The notes under the pieces were generated by a model. That model made no database searches, was not told the DNA's origin, and worked only from the letters and a program-made list of their open reading frames with translations. From Geodermatophilus obscurus (GTDB lineage Bacteria; Actinomycetota; Actinomycetes; Mycobacteriales; Geodermatophilaceae): a DNA stretch of 64,000 bases. The DNA lies in the NCBI RefSeq assembly GCF_900143215.1, contig NZ_FRDM01000016.1:1-64000 (forward strand), given 5' to 3'. Positions 31,886-41,097 of the stretch are shown here, one piece after another. Made by a program: the position numbers and the translations under genes. Within the stretch, counting starts at the first letter, position 1. Each line of letters starts with the position of its first letter.

Positions 31886-32287
31886 TCACGAGCCCGGGCG
31901 GCTGTCGAGCTCGGCCAGCAGCCGCTTGGGCGCTCGCGACCTCCATGCGTCCTCGACCAGTTCTACGAGTTCGTCCACGGGGATCCGCTCGAGCCGGGCC
32001 AGCACGACGGGGTAGCCGTCGAAGTGCGGGGTGGTGAGGAAGACGTCGGGGGCACCGGCGATCAGCGCGGCCTTGACGCCCTCGTCGGCCACGCGGATGC
32101 CGAGCAGCGGCTCGGTCTCATCCGGCGCTGCCTCGGCGAGAGCCCGGCGATCGGCCGACCGCAGCGGGCGGTCCCACACGAACGCCTTCCCGTGCACCCG
32201 CCAGGACGGGCACCCACCGTAGGAGGCGTGCTCGTCGGTGTCGGGCAGCGCCGCGACGAGGCGGCGGACGTCGTCCCAGGTGGCCAT
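31886..32287 (-). CDS. MmcQ/YjbR family DNA-binding-fold protein
   Basis: 133 residues. The fold is called CyaY-like/YjbR; the biochemical role is unknown though DNA binding has been proposed for the family. Recognised by VRRLVAALPDTDEHASYGG, PSWRVHGKAFVWDRPL and the C-terminal VFLTTPHFDGYPVVLARL and VDELVELVEDAWRSRAPKRLL. The ATG is at 32287. It stands alone with remnants on both sides, in an accessory patch. Confidence 0.88.
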   Translation of the reverse strand: MATWDDVRRLVAALPDTDEHASYGGCPSWRVHGKAFVWDRPLRSADRRALAEAAPDETEPLLGIRVADEGVKAALIAGAPDVFLTTPHFDGYPVVLARLERIPVDELVELVEDAWRSRAPKRLLAELDSRPGS

Positions 32288-32609
32288 CGCAGCAGTGTGC
32301 TGCTCGCCACCGTCGGAGTGGGCAGCGCTCGGGCTCGGATGGCCGAGGCCGGGGCGACGCCAGCGGGAGTGGAGGATCCGCTCGCGGGCCACGCTGGGGG
32401 ACGTGCCGCACTGAGGCCCGTGCCACGCGGGCGATGGGCTGCGGCGTCCGGCCGCGCCGACGAGATCGTCGAGGGCAGGGGCAGCGAGGACGGTCCGCGT
32501 GCTGCCTCGGACCAGTGCTGCGTGGGGTCGCAACGGTCTACCCCGACGAGGGCTCTCGGCCTCCGGAGGGATGACCAGCGCCTCACGGGAGGGAGGTGTC
32601 GCTGGTGCC
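32288..32609. other. Intergenic stretch with no recognised gene
   Basis: About 320 bp upstream of the MmcQ/YjbR gene. Open frames here lack family features and have no good start sites. Codon pattern is not convincingly coding on either strand. The promoter of the MmcQ/YjbR gene should lie near its right-hand neighbour end but no clear -10/-35 pair can be named. Confidence 0.5.
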
Positions 32610-32742
32610 GCACAGAGTGGGACCCGCGATGAGTGGTGAACTCGACGGCTCGAGCTCTCGGCGGAGGAGGAGCAGCTGACTCGGCGGAGTGACGAGCTGG
32701 CCCGGCGGCGCCAGGAGCTGCCGTGGGTTCGGGCCGAGAGCA
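32610..32742 (+). pseudogene. Remnant of a DUF899 (thioredoxin-like) gene with in-frame stop
   Basis: The plus frame reads SGTRDEW, then TGA (32637-32639), then TRRLELSAEEEQLTRRSDE and LARRRQELPWVR. DUF899 proteins start with a segment of the form RxEWLAARxELLxxEKxLTRxRDxLxxxRRxLPWV, so this is the first 45 or so codons of such a gene with one sense codon turned into a stop. The thioredoxin-like remainder is missing; the sequence after LPWVR no longer matches. Confidence 0.55.
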
Positions 32743-32839
32743 CAGGGGGCTGTCAGGAGGCAACCGGCCGCCGTCCCGGGAGGCACGCCAGAACCCGCGG
32801 CCACGGGCCACGGCGCTCCGTGGTGTGGGCTGCCTGCCG

Positions 32840-33202
32840 TCAACCCTGCGTCGCCGGATCGAGCTCGACGGCGTAGGAGGTGATGGCCGTGACCATCCCG
32901 TCCCGGAACTCATAGACGTCGCAAGAGGACACCACGCTCGTCGTGCCGTCCGCGTCCACGTACCGGCCGATGACGTCCACGGCAGCGGCGTTGTCGTCGG
33001 CGACCACGACGAAGCGGGTGAACTCGATCGTCGTCGTCGCCAGTTCGGCCAGCGTGGCCTCGCACGCGTCGACCACGGACTGCCGGCCGGTGACGACGCG
33101 CTGGCCGATCCGGGTCCAGCGGATGTCGGGAGGCAGGGCGGCGTAGGCGTCCCGGAAGCGGTGGCCGGAGAATGCCTCGGCGGTCTCGCGGAGCGTGGTC
33201 AT
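32840..33202 (-). CDS. SnoaL/NTF2-like fold protein
   Basis: 120 residues. The cone-shaped NTF2-like fold is used by many small enzymes and by carrier-like proteins. Features: FRDAYAALPPDIRWTRIG, RQSVVDACEATLAEL, VVADDNAAAVDVIGRYVD and SCDVYEFRDGMVTAITSYAVEL, the last a typical SnoaL ending. ATG 33202 was preferred over a longer frame to 33271 because the family starts there and CGAGAGGACCCGCC precedes it. It is divergent from the MocR-type regulator gene, 104 bp away, and may be its target. Confidence 0.82.
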   Translation of the reverse strand: MTTLRETAEAFSGHRFRDAYAALPPDIRWTRIGQRVVTGRQSVVDACEATLAELATTTIEFTRFVVVADDNAAAVDVIGRYVDADGTTSVVSSCDVYEFRDGMVTAITSYAVELDPATQG

Positions 33203-33306
33203 GGCGGGTCCTCTCGTCGAGTGCTCGGCAGGGGATGCAGAGAGCGTGACCCACACCCAGGGTGGATCCATGGTCCGATCGGACGCTGGCGAGGAGGACC
33301 AAACGC

Positions 33307-34713
33307 GTGGTCAACTCCCACTCCGCAGCCGACCTCCTGGTCGACGTGCAGCGCGGCAACGGCCGTGTGCTGCACCGGCAGATCGAGGCGTCGATCCGCG
33401 AGGGCATCCGGACCGGCCGGCTCGCCACTGGCAGCTCCCTCCCGCCGACGCGCACCCTCGCCGCCGAGCTCGGCGTCTCCCGCGGGGTGGTGGTCGAGGC
33501 CTACGAGCAGCTCGTCGCCGAGGGCTACCTCGTCAGCCGGTCCGGCGGTTACACGCAGGTGGCGGCCGGCCCTGCGCCTCGGTCGGCGGACCGCTCCGCG
33601 CCGGCGCCGGCGCGGCCGGTCGTCGACTTCCGCTACGGGCGCGCCGACGTGGCGGGTTTCCCGCGGGCGGCGTGGCTGCGCTCCTTCCGCCGGGTGCTCA
33701 CGGAGGCCCCGCACGACAGGTTCAACTACCAGACCGGCAGCGGGCTGCCGGAGCTGCGCGCCGCGCTCGCCGAGTACCTCAACCGCGTGCGGGGCACCTC
33801 AGCCCACCCGGACGACGTCGTGATCTGCACGGGCTACGCCCAGGGCATCTCGCTGCTGGTGCACGTGCTGGCCGCGGCCGGCGCAGGGCGCCTCGCCGTC
33901 GAGGACCCGTCCTCGAACGACGACGTGCGCCCATCCGCGGCTGCTGCGGGCATGCAGGTCGTCGGCATCCCGGTCGACGAGGACGGCATCCGGATCGACG
34001 CTCTCGAGCGCACTCGGGCGGACGTCCTCGTCCTCACGCCCTCGCACCAGTGGCCGATCGGCGGGGTGCTCAGCCCCGAGGCGCGGGCGGCCGTGCTCCG
34101 GTGGGCCAGGGATCGGGACGCCCTGATCATCGAGGACGACTACGACGCCGAGTACCGCTACGACCGGGCGCCCGTCGGGGCGATGCAGGGGCTGGCTCCC
34201 GACCTCGTCGTCTACGCCGGGACCGCCAGCAAGACCCTCGCGCCGGGCATCCGGCTCGGCTGGCTCGTCGTGCCGGAGCGGCTGCGTCACGCCGTCGCGG
34301 CGGCGAAGATCGGCGCGGACCGCGGATCGTCGGCCTTCGACCAACTCACCTTCAGCGACTTCCTCACCCACGGCGAGTTCGATCGCCACCTACGCCGGAT
34401 GCGCCCGGTGTATCGCCGCCGCCGCGACACCCTCTTGTCCGCTCTGGGCGACCACCTCCCCCAGCTGCGCCCCGTTGGAGCGGCGGCCGGCACCCACCTG
34501 GTCGCCTGGCTGCCCGATTCCTGGGAGGAGGACGCCCTCGTCGATGCGGCGCGACGAGGCGGCGTCGGCATCTCCGGCGTCTCGCCGTACCGGCTCACCG
34601 CGCCAGGCCCCGCAGGACTGCTGTTCGGCTACGCCGACCTCGGCGAGCGAGTCATCGAGGAGGGGGTTCGCCGCCTGGCCGTCGCCGTGGCGGGTCTCGC
34701 TGACGGGCGATGA
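33307..34713 (+). CDS. MocR-type GntR/aminotransferase-fold transcriptional regulator
   Basis: About 468 residues. The GntR winged helix (IEASIREGIRTGRLATGSSL, then PTRTLAAELGVSRGVVVEAY) is fused to a class-I aminotransferase-fold domain that binds PLP or an amino-metabolite. The PLP lysine context is TASKTLAPGIRLGW. PdxR-like members control pyridoxal synthesis; others control GABA or taurine use. GTG 33307 is preferred (GAGGAGG nine bases before it); the frame extends to 33262. Its divergent neighbour is the SnoaL-like gene, so it probably regulates itself and that gene. Confidence 0.87.
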   Translation: MVNSHSAADLLVDVQRGNGRVLHRQIEASIREGIRTGRLATGSSLPPTRTLAAELGVSRGVVVEAYEQLVAEGYLVSRSGGYTQVAAGPAPRSADRSAPAPARPVVDFRYGRADVAGFPRAAWLRSFRRVLTEAPHDRFNYQTGSGLPELRAALAEYLNRVRGTSAHPDDVVICTGYAQGISLLVHVLAAAGAGRLAVEDPSSNDDVRPSAAAAGMQVVGIPVDEDGIRIDALERTRADVLVLTPSHQWPIGGVLSPEARAAVLRWARDRDALIIEDDYDAEYRYDRAPVGAMQGLAPDLVVYAGTASKTLAPGIRLGWLVVPERLRHAVAAAKIGADRGSSAFDQLTFSDFLTHGEFDRHLRRMRPVYRRRRDTLLSALGDHLPQLRPVGAAAGTHLVAWLPDSWEEDALVDAARRGGVGISGVSPYRLTAPGPAGLLFGYADLGERVIEEGVRRLAVAVAGLADGR

Positions 34714-34847
34714 GCCGCTGCCCCGGACAGCCGTGCGCATGGGATGTGCCACCGGCTCGGAGGCCACCACGCACCGCCATAGGTGCTACTTCCGACAGAC
34801 CTCGAGCCCGTGTCCAGGGTCGACCGGCGTCAGGTCCGACAGCACAC

Positions 34848-35360
34848 TCAGACGCCGGTGGCGCCGTCGATGCGTTCCCGGAGGAGATCGGCGTGACCGG
34901 CGTGACGGGCGTACTCGGCGATCATGTGGTTGTAGATCCACCGCAGGGTCACCTGGCCGCCCATGAAGGAACTGGTCTGGTCCAGTTCGCGTCCGGCACA
35001 GTTCGCCCGGGCCTGCGCGACCTCGCTCTCCCACGTCGCCCGGGCCTTCTCGACGCTGACGTCCTCCCTCAGGTCGAACCCGCCATCGGGGCCGTCGGGG
35101 TCGGCGTCGGGGTCGAAGACGGGGGCCACCCGCTCGCCCAGCAGGACCCGGCGGAACCAGTTCCGCTCCACCTCGGCCATGTGCTGCACGAGCCCGAGCA
35201 GCGTCAGCGGTGACGGTGGCACCGAGACGGTCCGCAGCTGGTCGTCGGTGAGACCGTCGCACTTGGTGGCCAGCGTGGCCCGGTAGAAGTCGAGCCAACT
35301 CTCCAGCGTGGTGCGCTCGTCGGCCTGCAGCGGGGGCATGGCACGTTCGGTCGTCGTCAT
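34848..35360 (-). CDS. DinB/DUF664 family protein
   Basis: 170 residues. DinB-like four-helix bundles include mycothiol- or bacillithiol-dependent transferases and many uncharacterised stress proteins; three metal-binding histidines are typical. Here LLGLVQHMAEVERNWF, LRWIYNHMIAEYARHAGHADLLRERIDG give the family ending and three candidate ligands (His in LVQHM, His in ARHAGHAD). Actinobacterial members of this DUF664 branch are common and mostly unstudied. Starts at ATG 35360 after a weak site. Confidence 0.87.
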   Translation of the reverse strand: MTTTERAMPPLQADERTTLESWLDFYRATLATKCDGLTDDQLRTVSVPPSPLTLLGLVQHMAEVERNWFRRVLLGERVAPVFDPDADPDGPDGGFDLREDVSVEKARATWESEVAQARANCAGRELDQTSSFMGGQVTLRWIYNHMIAEYARHAGHADLLRERIDGATGV

Positions 35361-35496
35361 GGCGGGATCGTTCCAGCCCCGTCAGCGGGCTCGGCTCCCG
35401 GTCCTGGTCCTGGAGCGCCTCCAGGGACGGGCCCGAGGCACGTGTCCACCGTCATCAGCGGACAGGGGTGGCAGCGGACCCTGGGCCTGGGATCAC

Positions 35497-36372
35497 CTAC
35501 GGACGGTCTTCCTCGCCCGTGGCCTGCCCGGCCAGGGTGGCCCATCGCCCCGGAGGAAACCCGTACGTGCGCTTGAACTGGCGCGTCATGTGGCTCTGGT
35601 CGGCGAAGCCGGCGTCGGCAGCCGCCTGTGCGAGGGACTGCCCCTGGCTGATCGCCGCGCGTGCGACAGCGAGCCGTCGCTGGATGCGGTAGCGGTCAGG
35701 ACTGGTGCCGAAGGCGCGCCGGAAGTGACGGGCGATGGTGAAGCGGTCACTTCCGGCGATGGCCTCGAGGGTCGACGCCGACGTGGGTTCGTGTGCGTGT
35801 GCCGCCAGGTGGTCGCGCACGGCTGTCACTCCCGCGATGTCGATCTTCTCGACCGGTGGAACCGGGGAGTCGCTCAGCGTGGTGAGGCAGTCGGCGACGA
35901 CGACGACCAGCTCGATGCGGAGGACGTCGTCGATCGGGTCGTCGATGTCGGAGAGCAGGGCGGCGACGCGCCCGGGCGCGCTACCGGACCGATGCACCGG
36001 CTCCGCGACGAAGGGCAAGGGGCGCTGGCCAACGGCGTCGCGGATCAGCTCCGGAGCGATGTAGAGGATCCGGTACCCGAACCCCTCCTCGGTTCCGGCC
36101 GCGCCGTCGTGCGTCTCGTCCGGGTGCAGGACGTGCAACTCGCCCGGCAGGCATGCACGACGCGAGCCGCGGTAGGCGAAGGTCTGCACGCCGAAGGTCG
36201 TCACACCGACCGCGTACACGTCGTGACGATGGGGCTCGAACGCGGCCCCGTGCAGACGCACCTCCGCACGTTCGACACCGGGCCCGGCGGGGCCGAAGCG
36301 CATCCGGCTGGACTGCTGCCTGCACGATCGTTCAAGACCCTCGACACCCCGGCCGGTTGGCTGTCGCGGCAT
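35497..36372 (-). CDS. AraC-family transcriptional regulator
   Basis: 291 residues. The N-terminal cupin-like domain (FEPHRHDVYAVGVTTFGVQTF, with ELHVLHPDETHDG) senses a small ligand; the C-terminal double helix-turn-helix covers about 190-285 (FTIARHFRRAFGTSPDRY and QAAADAGFADQSHMTRQFKR). It belongs to the branch whose genes sit head to head with LysE-type exporters, as here: the exporter starts about 45 bp away on the other strand. It is therefore the likely regulator of that exporter. The exact start is uncertain, since ATG 36372 leads into about 25 residues without clear homology. Confidence 0.88.
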   Translation of the reverse strand: MPRQPTGRGVEGLERSCRQQSSRMRFGPAGPGVERAEVRLHGAAFEPHRHDVYAVGVTTFGVQTFAYRGSRRACLPGELHVLHPDETHDGAAGTEEGFGYRILYIAPELIRDAVGQRPLPFVAEPVHRSGSAPGRVAALLSDIDDPIDDVLRIELVVVVADCLTTLSDSPVPPVEKIDIAGVTAVRDHLAAHAHEPTSASTLEAIAGSDRFTIARHFRRAFGTSPDRYRIQRRLAVARAAISQGQSLAQAAADAGFADQSHMTRQFKRTYGFPPGRWATLAGQATGEEDRP

Positions 36373-36417
36373 GCGTGGACGCTACTGCGCCGAGCGCGGA
36401 TCGATGTGGGGGCGACG

Positions 36418-37014
36418 GTGCACTGGGACGCCGTAGCCCCACTGGTGGTGACATCGCTGGCGATCATGGGGAGTCCCGGCCCCACCACGATCAGCCTCGT
36501 CGCCGCAGCATCGGCCTTCGGGGTCCGCCCGACACTCCCCTATCTGATCGGTGTCATCGGAGGAACGACCGTGGTGCTCGTCGCGGTCGCTGCCGGGATC
36601 ACCGCCGCCCTGCTCGCGGTGCCCGGGATCGGCACCGTCCTGCTGGCGCTCTCAGCCAGCTACATCCTCTGGCTCGCTCACCACATCGCCACCGCCCCTC
36701 CGTTGGCCCAGCCGACCGCGACCTCGGCCGCCCCGACCCTTGCGGGCGGAGCGCTGCTCGGCGTGGCCAACCCCAAGGCGTGGGTCGCGATCGCTGCAGT
36801 GTTCGCGAGTTCCACCCTCGCCGAGGACGCCACCGTGGACGTCGCCGTCAAGATCATCGTGCTGGCGGGGATGATCGTGATCATCCATGTCGTGTGGTTG
36901 TGCGCCGGCCTGCCGCTCGCCCCGCTGCTGAAGAACCCGCGCCTGTCCCGCGTTCTCAACATCACGCTCGCCACTGCCCTGGTCGCAGCCACCGCGTTGG
37001 CAGTCCTCGGCTGA
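36418..37014 (+). CDS. LysE/RhtB-family amino acid exporter
   Basis: 198 residues, normal length for the family, with about six membrane helices. It exports amino acids or related solutes. The family motif GSPGPTTISLVAAASAFG is present after the first helix, then LPYLIGVIGGTTVVLVAVAAG and ALLGVANPKAWVAIAAVFAS. GTG 36418 gives the usual start (WDAVAPLVVTSLAIMG); GTG 36406 is an alternative. Divergent from the AraC-family gene. Confidence 0.87.
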   Translation: MHWDAVAPLVVTSLAIMGSPGPTTISLVAAASAFGVRPTLPYLIGVIGGTTVVLVAVAAGITAALLAVPGIGTVLLALSASYILWLAHHIATAPPLAQPTATSAAPTLAGGALLGVANPKAWVAIAAVFASSTLAEDATVDVAVKIIVLAGMIVIIHVVWLCAGLPLAPLLKNPRLSRVLNITLATALVAATALAVLG

Positions 37015-37127
37015 CGCTCGTCGGTGGAGGAACGGTCGGCGGTGCGCCCGCTGCCTCGGGGACCGGCCCGACCACTGGCGTCTCGCAGGCATCTCCGACC
37101 GCTGCACCCTCAGCCGGCGCATCGCCG

Positions 37128-40100
37128 TCAGGCCGGTTCGGCCTCGCGCAGGCGCTGGCTGATGACGCCGGTGATGCCGTCCCCGCGCATGCTCACGCCG
37201 TAGAGCGCGTCGGCGATCTCCATCGTCCGCTTCTGGTGGGTGATGACGATCAGCTGCGAGGTCGCGCGGAGCTGCTCGACGAGGGTGAGCAGCCGCCCGA
37301 GGTTGACGTCGTCGAGGGCGGCCTCGACCTCGTCGAGCACGTAGAACGGCGACGGCCGGGCTCGGAAGATCGCCACGAGCATGGCCACGGCGGTCAGCGA
37401 GCGCTCGCCGCCGGACAACAGCGACAGCCGCTTGACCTTCTTGCCGGGCGGCCGGGCCTCGACCTCCACGCCGGTGGTGAGCATGTCCTCGGGGTCGGTC
37501 AGGTGCAGCCGGCCGTGTCCGCCCGGGAACAGCACGGCGAAGACCTGCTCGAACTCCCGCTGCACGTCGGCGAAGGCCGAGGCGAAGACGTCGTGGATGC
37601 GCCCGTCGACCTCGCGGACGACGGTGAGCAGGTCGCGGCGGGTGGCCTTGAGGTCCTCGAGCTGCGTGGCCAGGAAGCCGTGCCGCTCCTCGAGTGCCGC
37701 GAACTCCTCCAGCGCCAGCGGGTTGACCTTGCCCAGCGTGGCCAGGTCGCGCTCGGCTCTGGCGGCGCGGCGTTCCTGGGCGGCCCGGTCGTAGGGCACC
37801 GGGGCCGGCTCGGGCTCTCCTGCGGCCTCCGCGGCGGCGACCTGCGCCGGGATGGGCGGCACCGGGGCGGCGGGGCCGTACTCGCCGAGGAGTGTGGGCA
37901 GGTCGACGCCGTACTCCTCGGCCGCCCGGCCCTCCAGCGCCTCGATGCGGTAGCGCTGCTCGGCGCGGGCCACCTCGTCGCGGTGCACCTCGTCGGTCAG
38001 CCGCTCCAGCTCGGCGGTAGCGGCGCGGACGGCGGCGCGCACCTCGAGCAGCTCGGCCTCGCGGGCGGTGCGCACGCGGGCCAGCTCGTCCCGCTCCACG
38101 GCGGCCCGGGCGAGGGACGACGCCAGCGCGGTGAGCGCCGCCTCCGCGCCGGACCGCACCCGGGCGGCGACCTGCGCGCCGCGCTCGCGGGCCACCCGGG
38201 CAGCGGCGGCGCGCTCCCGGGCAGCGCGTTCCTGGCGGGCCTGCCGGCGCAGCGACTCGGCCCGCCCGGACAACGCCCGGGCCCGCTCCTCGGCGGTGCG
38301 GACGGCCAGCCGCGCCTCGGTCTCGGCCTGCCGGGCCGCGGCCGCCTCCCATCGCAGCCGGTCCCGCTCGGCGGGGTCGGGCTCCTCCTCGACCGGCGCC
38401 GCCTCGGCCTCGGCCAGCCGCTGCTCCAGCCCCGTGAACGCGGCCTGCGCCTGCTCGAGCGCCTGTTCGGCCCGGACCCGGGCCGCCGCCGAGCGCTCGG
38501 CCTCGGCGGTGGCCGACCGCGCGGCCGCACCCAGCTCGGCCAGCTGCGTAACGACAGCAGAGCGGGTGCGGTCGGCGGCCTGGCGGGCGGCGAGGGCCTC
38601 GTCGACGTCGGCCGAGCGCGCGCGGGCGGTCTCGCGCGCGGCGGCCAGCCGATCGGCGAGCTCGGCGGCGCGGGCAGCCGCGGCGGCCAGCTCCCGCCCG
38701 GCGTCGTCCACGCGGGCGCGGAGCTCCAGGCCGGAGGGGGCGTTGGCCTGGCCGCCGGCCGACCAGTCGGAGCCGACCAGGTCGCCGTCCGCGGTCACCG
38801 CCCGCACCCGCGGGTGGGTGCCGACGAGGGTGACGGCCGCGTCCAGACCGGGCACGACGGCGACCCGGTCCAGCGCGCGGTCCAGGGCCGGGTGCAGTTC
38901 CTCGGGGGCGTCGACGAGGTCGCGGGCCCAGCGCACGCCCTCGGGGAGCTCCGGCCAGCCCTCTCGGGGCAGCGCGGGCAGGCCGCCGGTGACGAGCAGG
39001 CCGGCCCGGCCGCCGTCGACGTCCTTGAGGTGTGCCAGCGCGGCGGCGGCCCCGGCGACGGAGTCGACGACGAGCGCGTCGGCCATGCCGGCCAGGGCGG
39101 CCGCCAGGGCGACCTCTGCACCGGGCGCGACGGCCACCCGGTCGGCGAACGGGCCCAGCACGCCGGGCAGGTCGGCGGCGAGCACGGTCGCGGCGCCGTC
39201 GGCCGGCGCCAGGCCCTGGGCGAGGGTGTCGCGCCGGGCCTGCCAGGAGGCGCGGTCGCGCTCGGCGGCACGCTCGGCGGCGGCCAGCTCGATGACCGCC
39301 CGGGCCGCCTCGGCGTGCGCGGCGACGGCGTCCTGGTGGGCGGTGACCAGCGCGACGTCGCCGTCCTGCTGCTCGGCCACCGCCTCCCGGCGCTCGGCCA
39401 GCCGCTCGGCGGCGACCTCGGCGCGGTCGGCGGCCTCGCCGGCGGCGAGCGCGAGCCGCTCGATCTCCGACTCCCCCGCGGCCACGCGCGAGCGGGCGGC
39501 GGCGACCTGGCCGGAGAGCCGGGCCAGGCCCTCGCGGCGGTCGGCCAGCGCGCGGGCGGCGGCCACCCAGGCGCGCTCGGCCTCGGTGAGCGCGCTCTCC
39601 AGCTCGGTGCGGGTCGCGACGGCGGACGCGAGCCGGCCGCGCTCGGCCTCCAGACCCGCGGCCAGCTGCTCCTCGGTGGCGGCGACCCGGTCGGCCTCGG
39701 CCTCGAGCTGGTCGGGGTCCCGGCCGGCGGCGGCCGTGGGCGGGGCGGCGGAGAGGTGACGGTGCCGCTCGGCGGCCAGCTGCGCGATGCCGCGGAAGCG
39801 CTCGGTCAGGGCGGACAGCCGGTACCAGGTGTCCTGGGCGGTGGCCAGCAGCGGGGCGTCGGCCGCGAGCTGCCCCTCGAGTGCCGACTCGCGCGCCGAC
39901 GTCCGCGCCAGCTCCGCCTCGACGACGGCACGTCGCTGCCGAGCAGCGGTCTCGTCGGCGACGTCCTCGTCCAGCGCGTCGCGCAGCTGCACGAGGTCGT
40001 CGGCGAGCAGCCGGAGCCGGGCGTCGCGGAGGTCGGCCTGCACACCGGCCGCGCGGCGGGCGACCTCGGCCTGCCGGCCCAGCGGCTTGAGCTGGCGGCG

Positions 40101-40694
40101 CAGCTCGGCGGTGAGGTCGGCGAGCCGGTCGAGGTTGGCCTGCATCGCGTCGAGCTTGCGGAGCGCCTTCTCCTTGCGCTTGCGGTGCTTGAGGACGCCG
40201 GCGGCCTCCTCGATGAAGGCGCGGCGGTCCTCCGGGCGACCGGAGAGGACGGCGTCGAGCTGGCCCTGGCCGACGATGACGTGCATCTCGCGGCCGATGC
40301 CGGAGTCGCTGAGCAGCTCCTGGACGTCGAGCAGCCGGACCTTGTCCCCGTTGATCTCGTACTCGCTCTCCCCGGAGCGGTACATCCGACGGGTGATCGA
40401 CACCTCGGTGTAGTCGATCGGCAGCGCGCCGTCGGAGTTGTCGATGGTGAGCGTGACCTCGGCCCGGCCGAGAGCCGGGCGGCCGGCGGTGCCGGCGAAG
40501 ATGACGTCCTCCATCTTGCCGCCGCGCAGGCTCTTGGCACCCTGCTCGCCCAGGACCCAGGCGATGGCGTCGACGACGTTGGACTTGCCGGACCCGTTGG
40601 GGCCGACGACAGCGGTGATCCCCGGCTCGAGGCGCAGGGTCGTCGCGGACGCGAAGGACTTGAAGCCCTTCAGCGTCAGGCTGGAGAGGAACAG
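37128..40694 (-). CDS. smc: Chromosome segregation protein SMC
   Basis: 1188 residues. SMC forms the ring of the condensin complex that compacts and segregates the chromosome. N-terminal ATPase head with GITAVVGPNGSGKSNVVDA (P-loop), a coiled coil from about 170 rich in Ala, Glu and Arg, a hinge near 500-650, a second coiled coil, and the C-terminal head with LLSGGERSLTAVAMLVAIF and PFYVLDEVEAALDDVN. No ATG, GTG or TTG fits: in frame the only codon near the family start (LFLSSLTLKGFKSFA) is CTG at 40694-40692. The open frame runs on through unrelated sequence to 41060. Start therefore uncertain. Confidence 0.93.
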   Translation of the reverse strand: MFLSSLTLKGFKSFASATTLRLEPGITAVVGPNGSGKSNVVDAIAWVLGEQGAKSLRGGKMEDVIFAGTAGRPALGRAEVTLTIDNSDGALPIDYTEVSITRRMYRSGESEYEINGDKVRLLDVQELLSDSGIGREMHVIVGQGQLDAVLSGRPEDRRAFIEEAAGVLKHRKRKEKALRKLDAMQANLDRLADLTAELRRQLKPLGRQAEVARRAAGVQADLRDARLRLLADDLVQLRDALDEDVADETAARQRRAVVEAELARTSARESALEGQLAADAPLLATAQDTWYRLSALTERFRGIAQLAAERHRHLSAAPPTAAAGRDPDQLEAEADRVAATEEQLAAGLEAERGRLASAVATRTELESALTEAERAWVAAARALADRREGLARLSGQVAAARSRVAAGESEIERLALAAGEAADRAEVAAERLAERREAVAEQQDGDVALVTAHQDAVAAHAEAARAVIELAAAERAAERDRASWQARRDTLAQGLAPADGAATVLAADLPGVLGPFADRVAVAPGAEVALAAALAGMADALVVDSVAGAAAALAHLKDVDGGRAGLLVTGGLPALPREGWPELPEGVRWARDLVDAPEELHPALDRALDRVAVVPGLDAAVTLVGTHPRVRAVTADGDLVGSDWSAGGQANAPSGLELRARVDDAGRELAAAAARAAELADRLAAARETARARSADVDEALAARQAADRTRSAVVTQLAELGAAARSATAEAERSAAARVRAEQALEQAQAAFTGLEQRLAEAEAAPVEEEPDPAERDRLRWEAAAARQAETEARLAVRTAEERARALSGRAESLRRQARQERAARERAAAARVARERGAQVAARVRSGAEAALTALASSLARAAVERDELARVRTAREAELLEVRAAVRAATAELERLTDEVHRDEVARAEQRYRIEALEGRAAEEYGVDLPTLLGEYGPAAPVPPIPAQVAAAEAAGEPEPAPVPYDRAAQERRAARAERDLATLGKVNPLALEEFAALEERHGFLATQLEDLKATRRDLLTVVREVDGRIHDVFASAFADVQREFEQVFAVLFPGGHGRLHLTDPEDMLTTGVEVEARPPGKKVKRLSLLSGGERSLTAVAMLVAIFRARPSPFYVLDEVEAALDDVNLGRLLTLVEQLRATSQLIVITHQKRTMEIADALYGVSMRGDGITGVISQRLREAEPA

Positions 40695-40756
40695 TTGACG
40701 GACCCGGCCTTCCTCATGCCTCGCACGCTCGGCACGAGCCTCTGGGCGCGGCCGGA

Positions 40757-40948
40757 CTAGGCGAGCGCGGGCTCGGCGTTGTCGCCGGCCAGGCTGAGCA
40801 GCTCGTGGGCGATGGCGGCGTCGCGCTGGGCGCGCAGCTCCTCCAGTTCCTGCTCCAGTCGGCGCACCCGGGCTCGCAGGACGGCGTTCTCCTCGACTAC
40901 TCGGAGCTCCGCGGGGGCGACGACGTGACCGAACAGGGCCTTGGCCAT
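40757..40948 (-). CDS. Small conserved coiled-coil protein
   Basis: 63 residues, MAKALFGHVVAPAELRVVEE then a heptad-rich helix (NAVLRARVRRLEQELEEL), ending Gly/Glu/Ala-rich. Similar short proteins are found across actinobacteria, often starting MAKALLGHV. No function known; the coiled coil suggests it dimerises or binds another coiled-coil protein. It lies 62 bp upstream of smc on the same strand, with a start at ATG 40948; a longer frame to 41062 is not supported. Confidence 0.8.
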   Translation of the reverse strand: MAKALFGHVVAPAELRVVEENAVLRARVRRLEQELEELRAQRDAAIAHELLSLAGDNAEPALA

Positions 40949-41097
40949 GGCAACAACGGCCTTTCGACTGCGTGAAGGTGTGACCTGCGCCCCGTACGAC
41001 GGTCGGCGCGGTCCGTGTGCTATCAGGGTGACAGGCCCGGACACGCAGGTCAACGGGCACACTCCAACGCTCCCGTGTCAGGAGGGTGTCGCGTTGG

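Noticed and set aside
32288-32840. Several overlapping open frames of 60-280 codons
   Set aside because: Different frames and strands cover the same bases, with no family features except the DUF899-like piece.
36153-40760. 1535-codon plus-strand open frame
   Set aside because: It lies opposite smc and reads as Gly/Leu/Arg/Val-rich text without domains; such antisense frames are expected at this GC content.
40695-41060. 120-codon N-terminal extension of smc
   Set aside because: It is Arg/Pro-rich, overlaps the small coiled-coil gene at 40757-40948 and has no SMC similarity.
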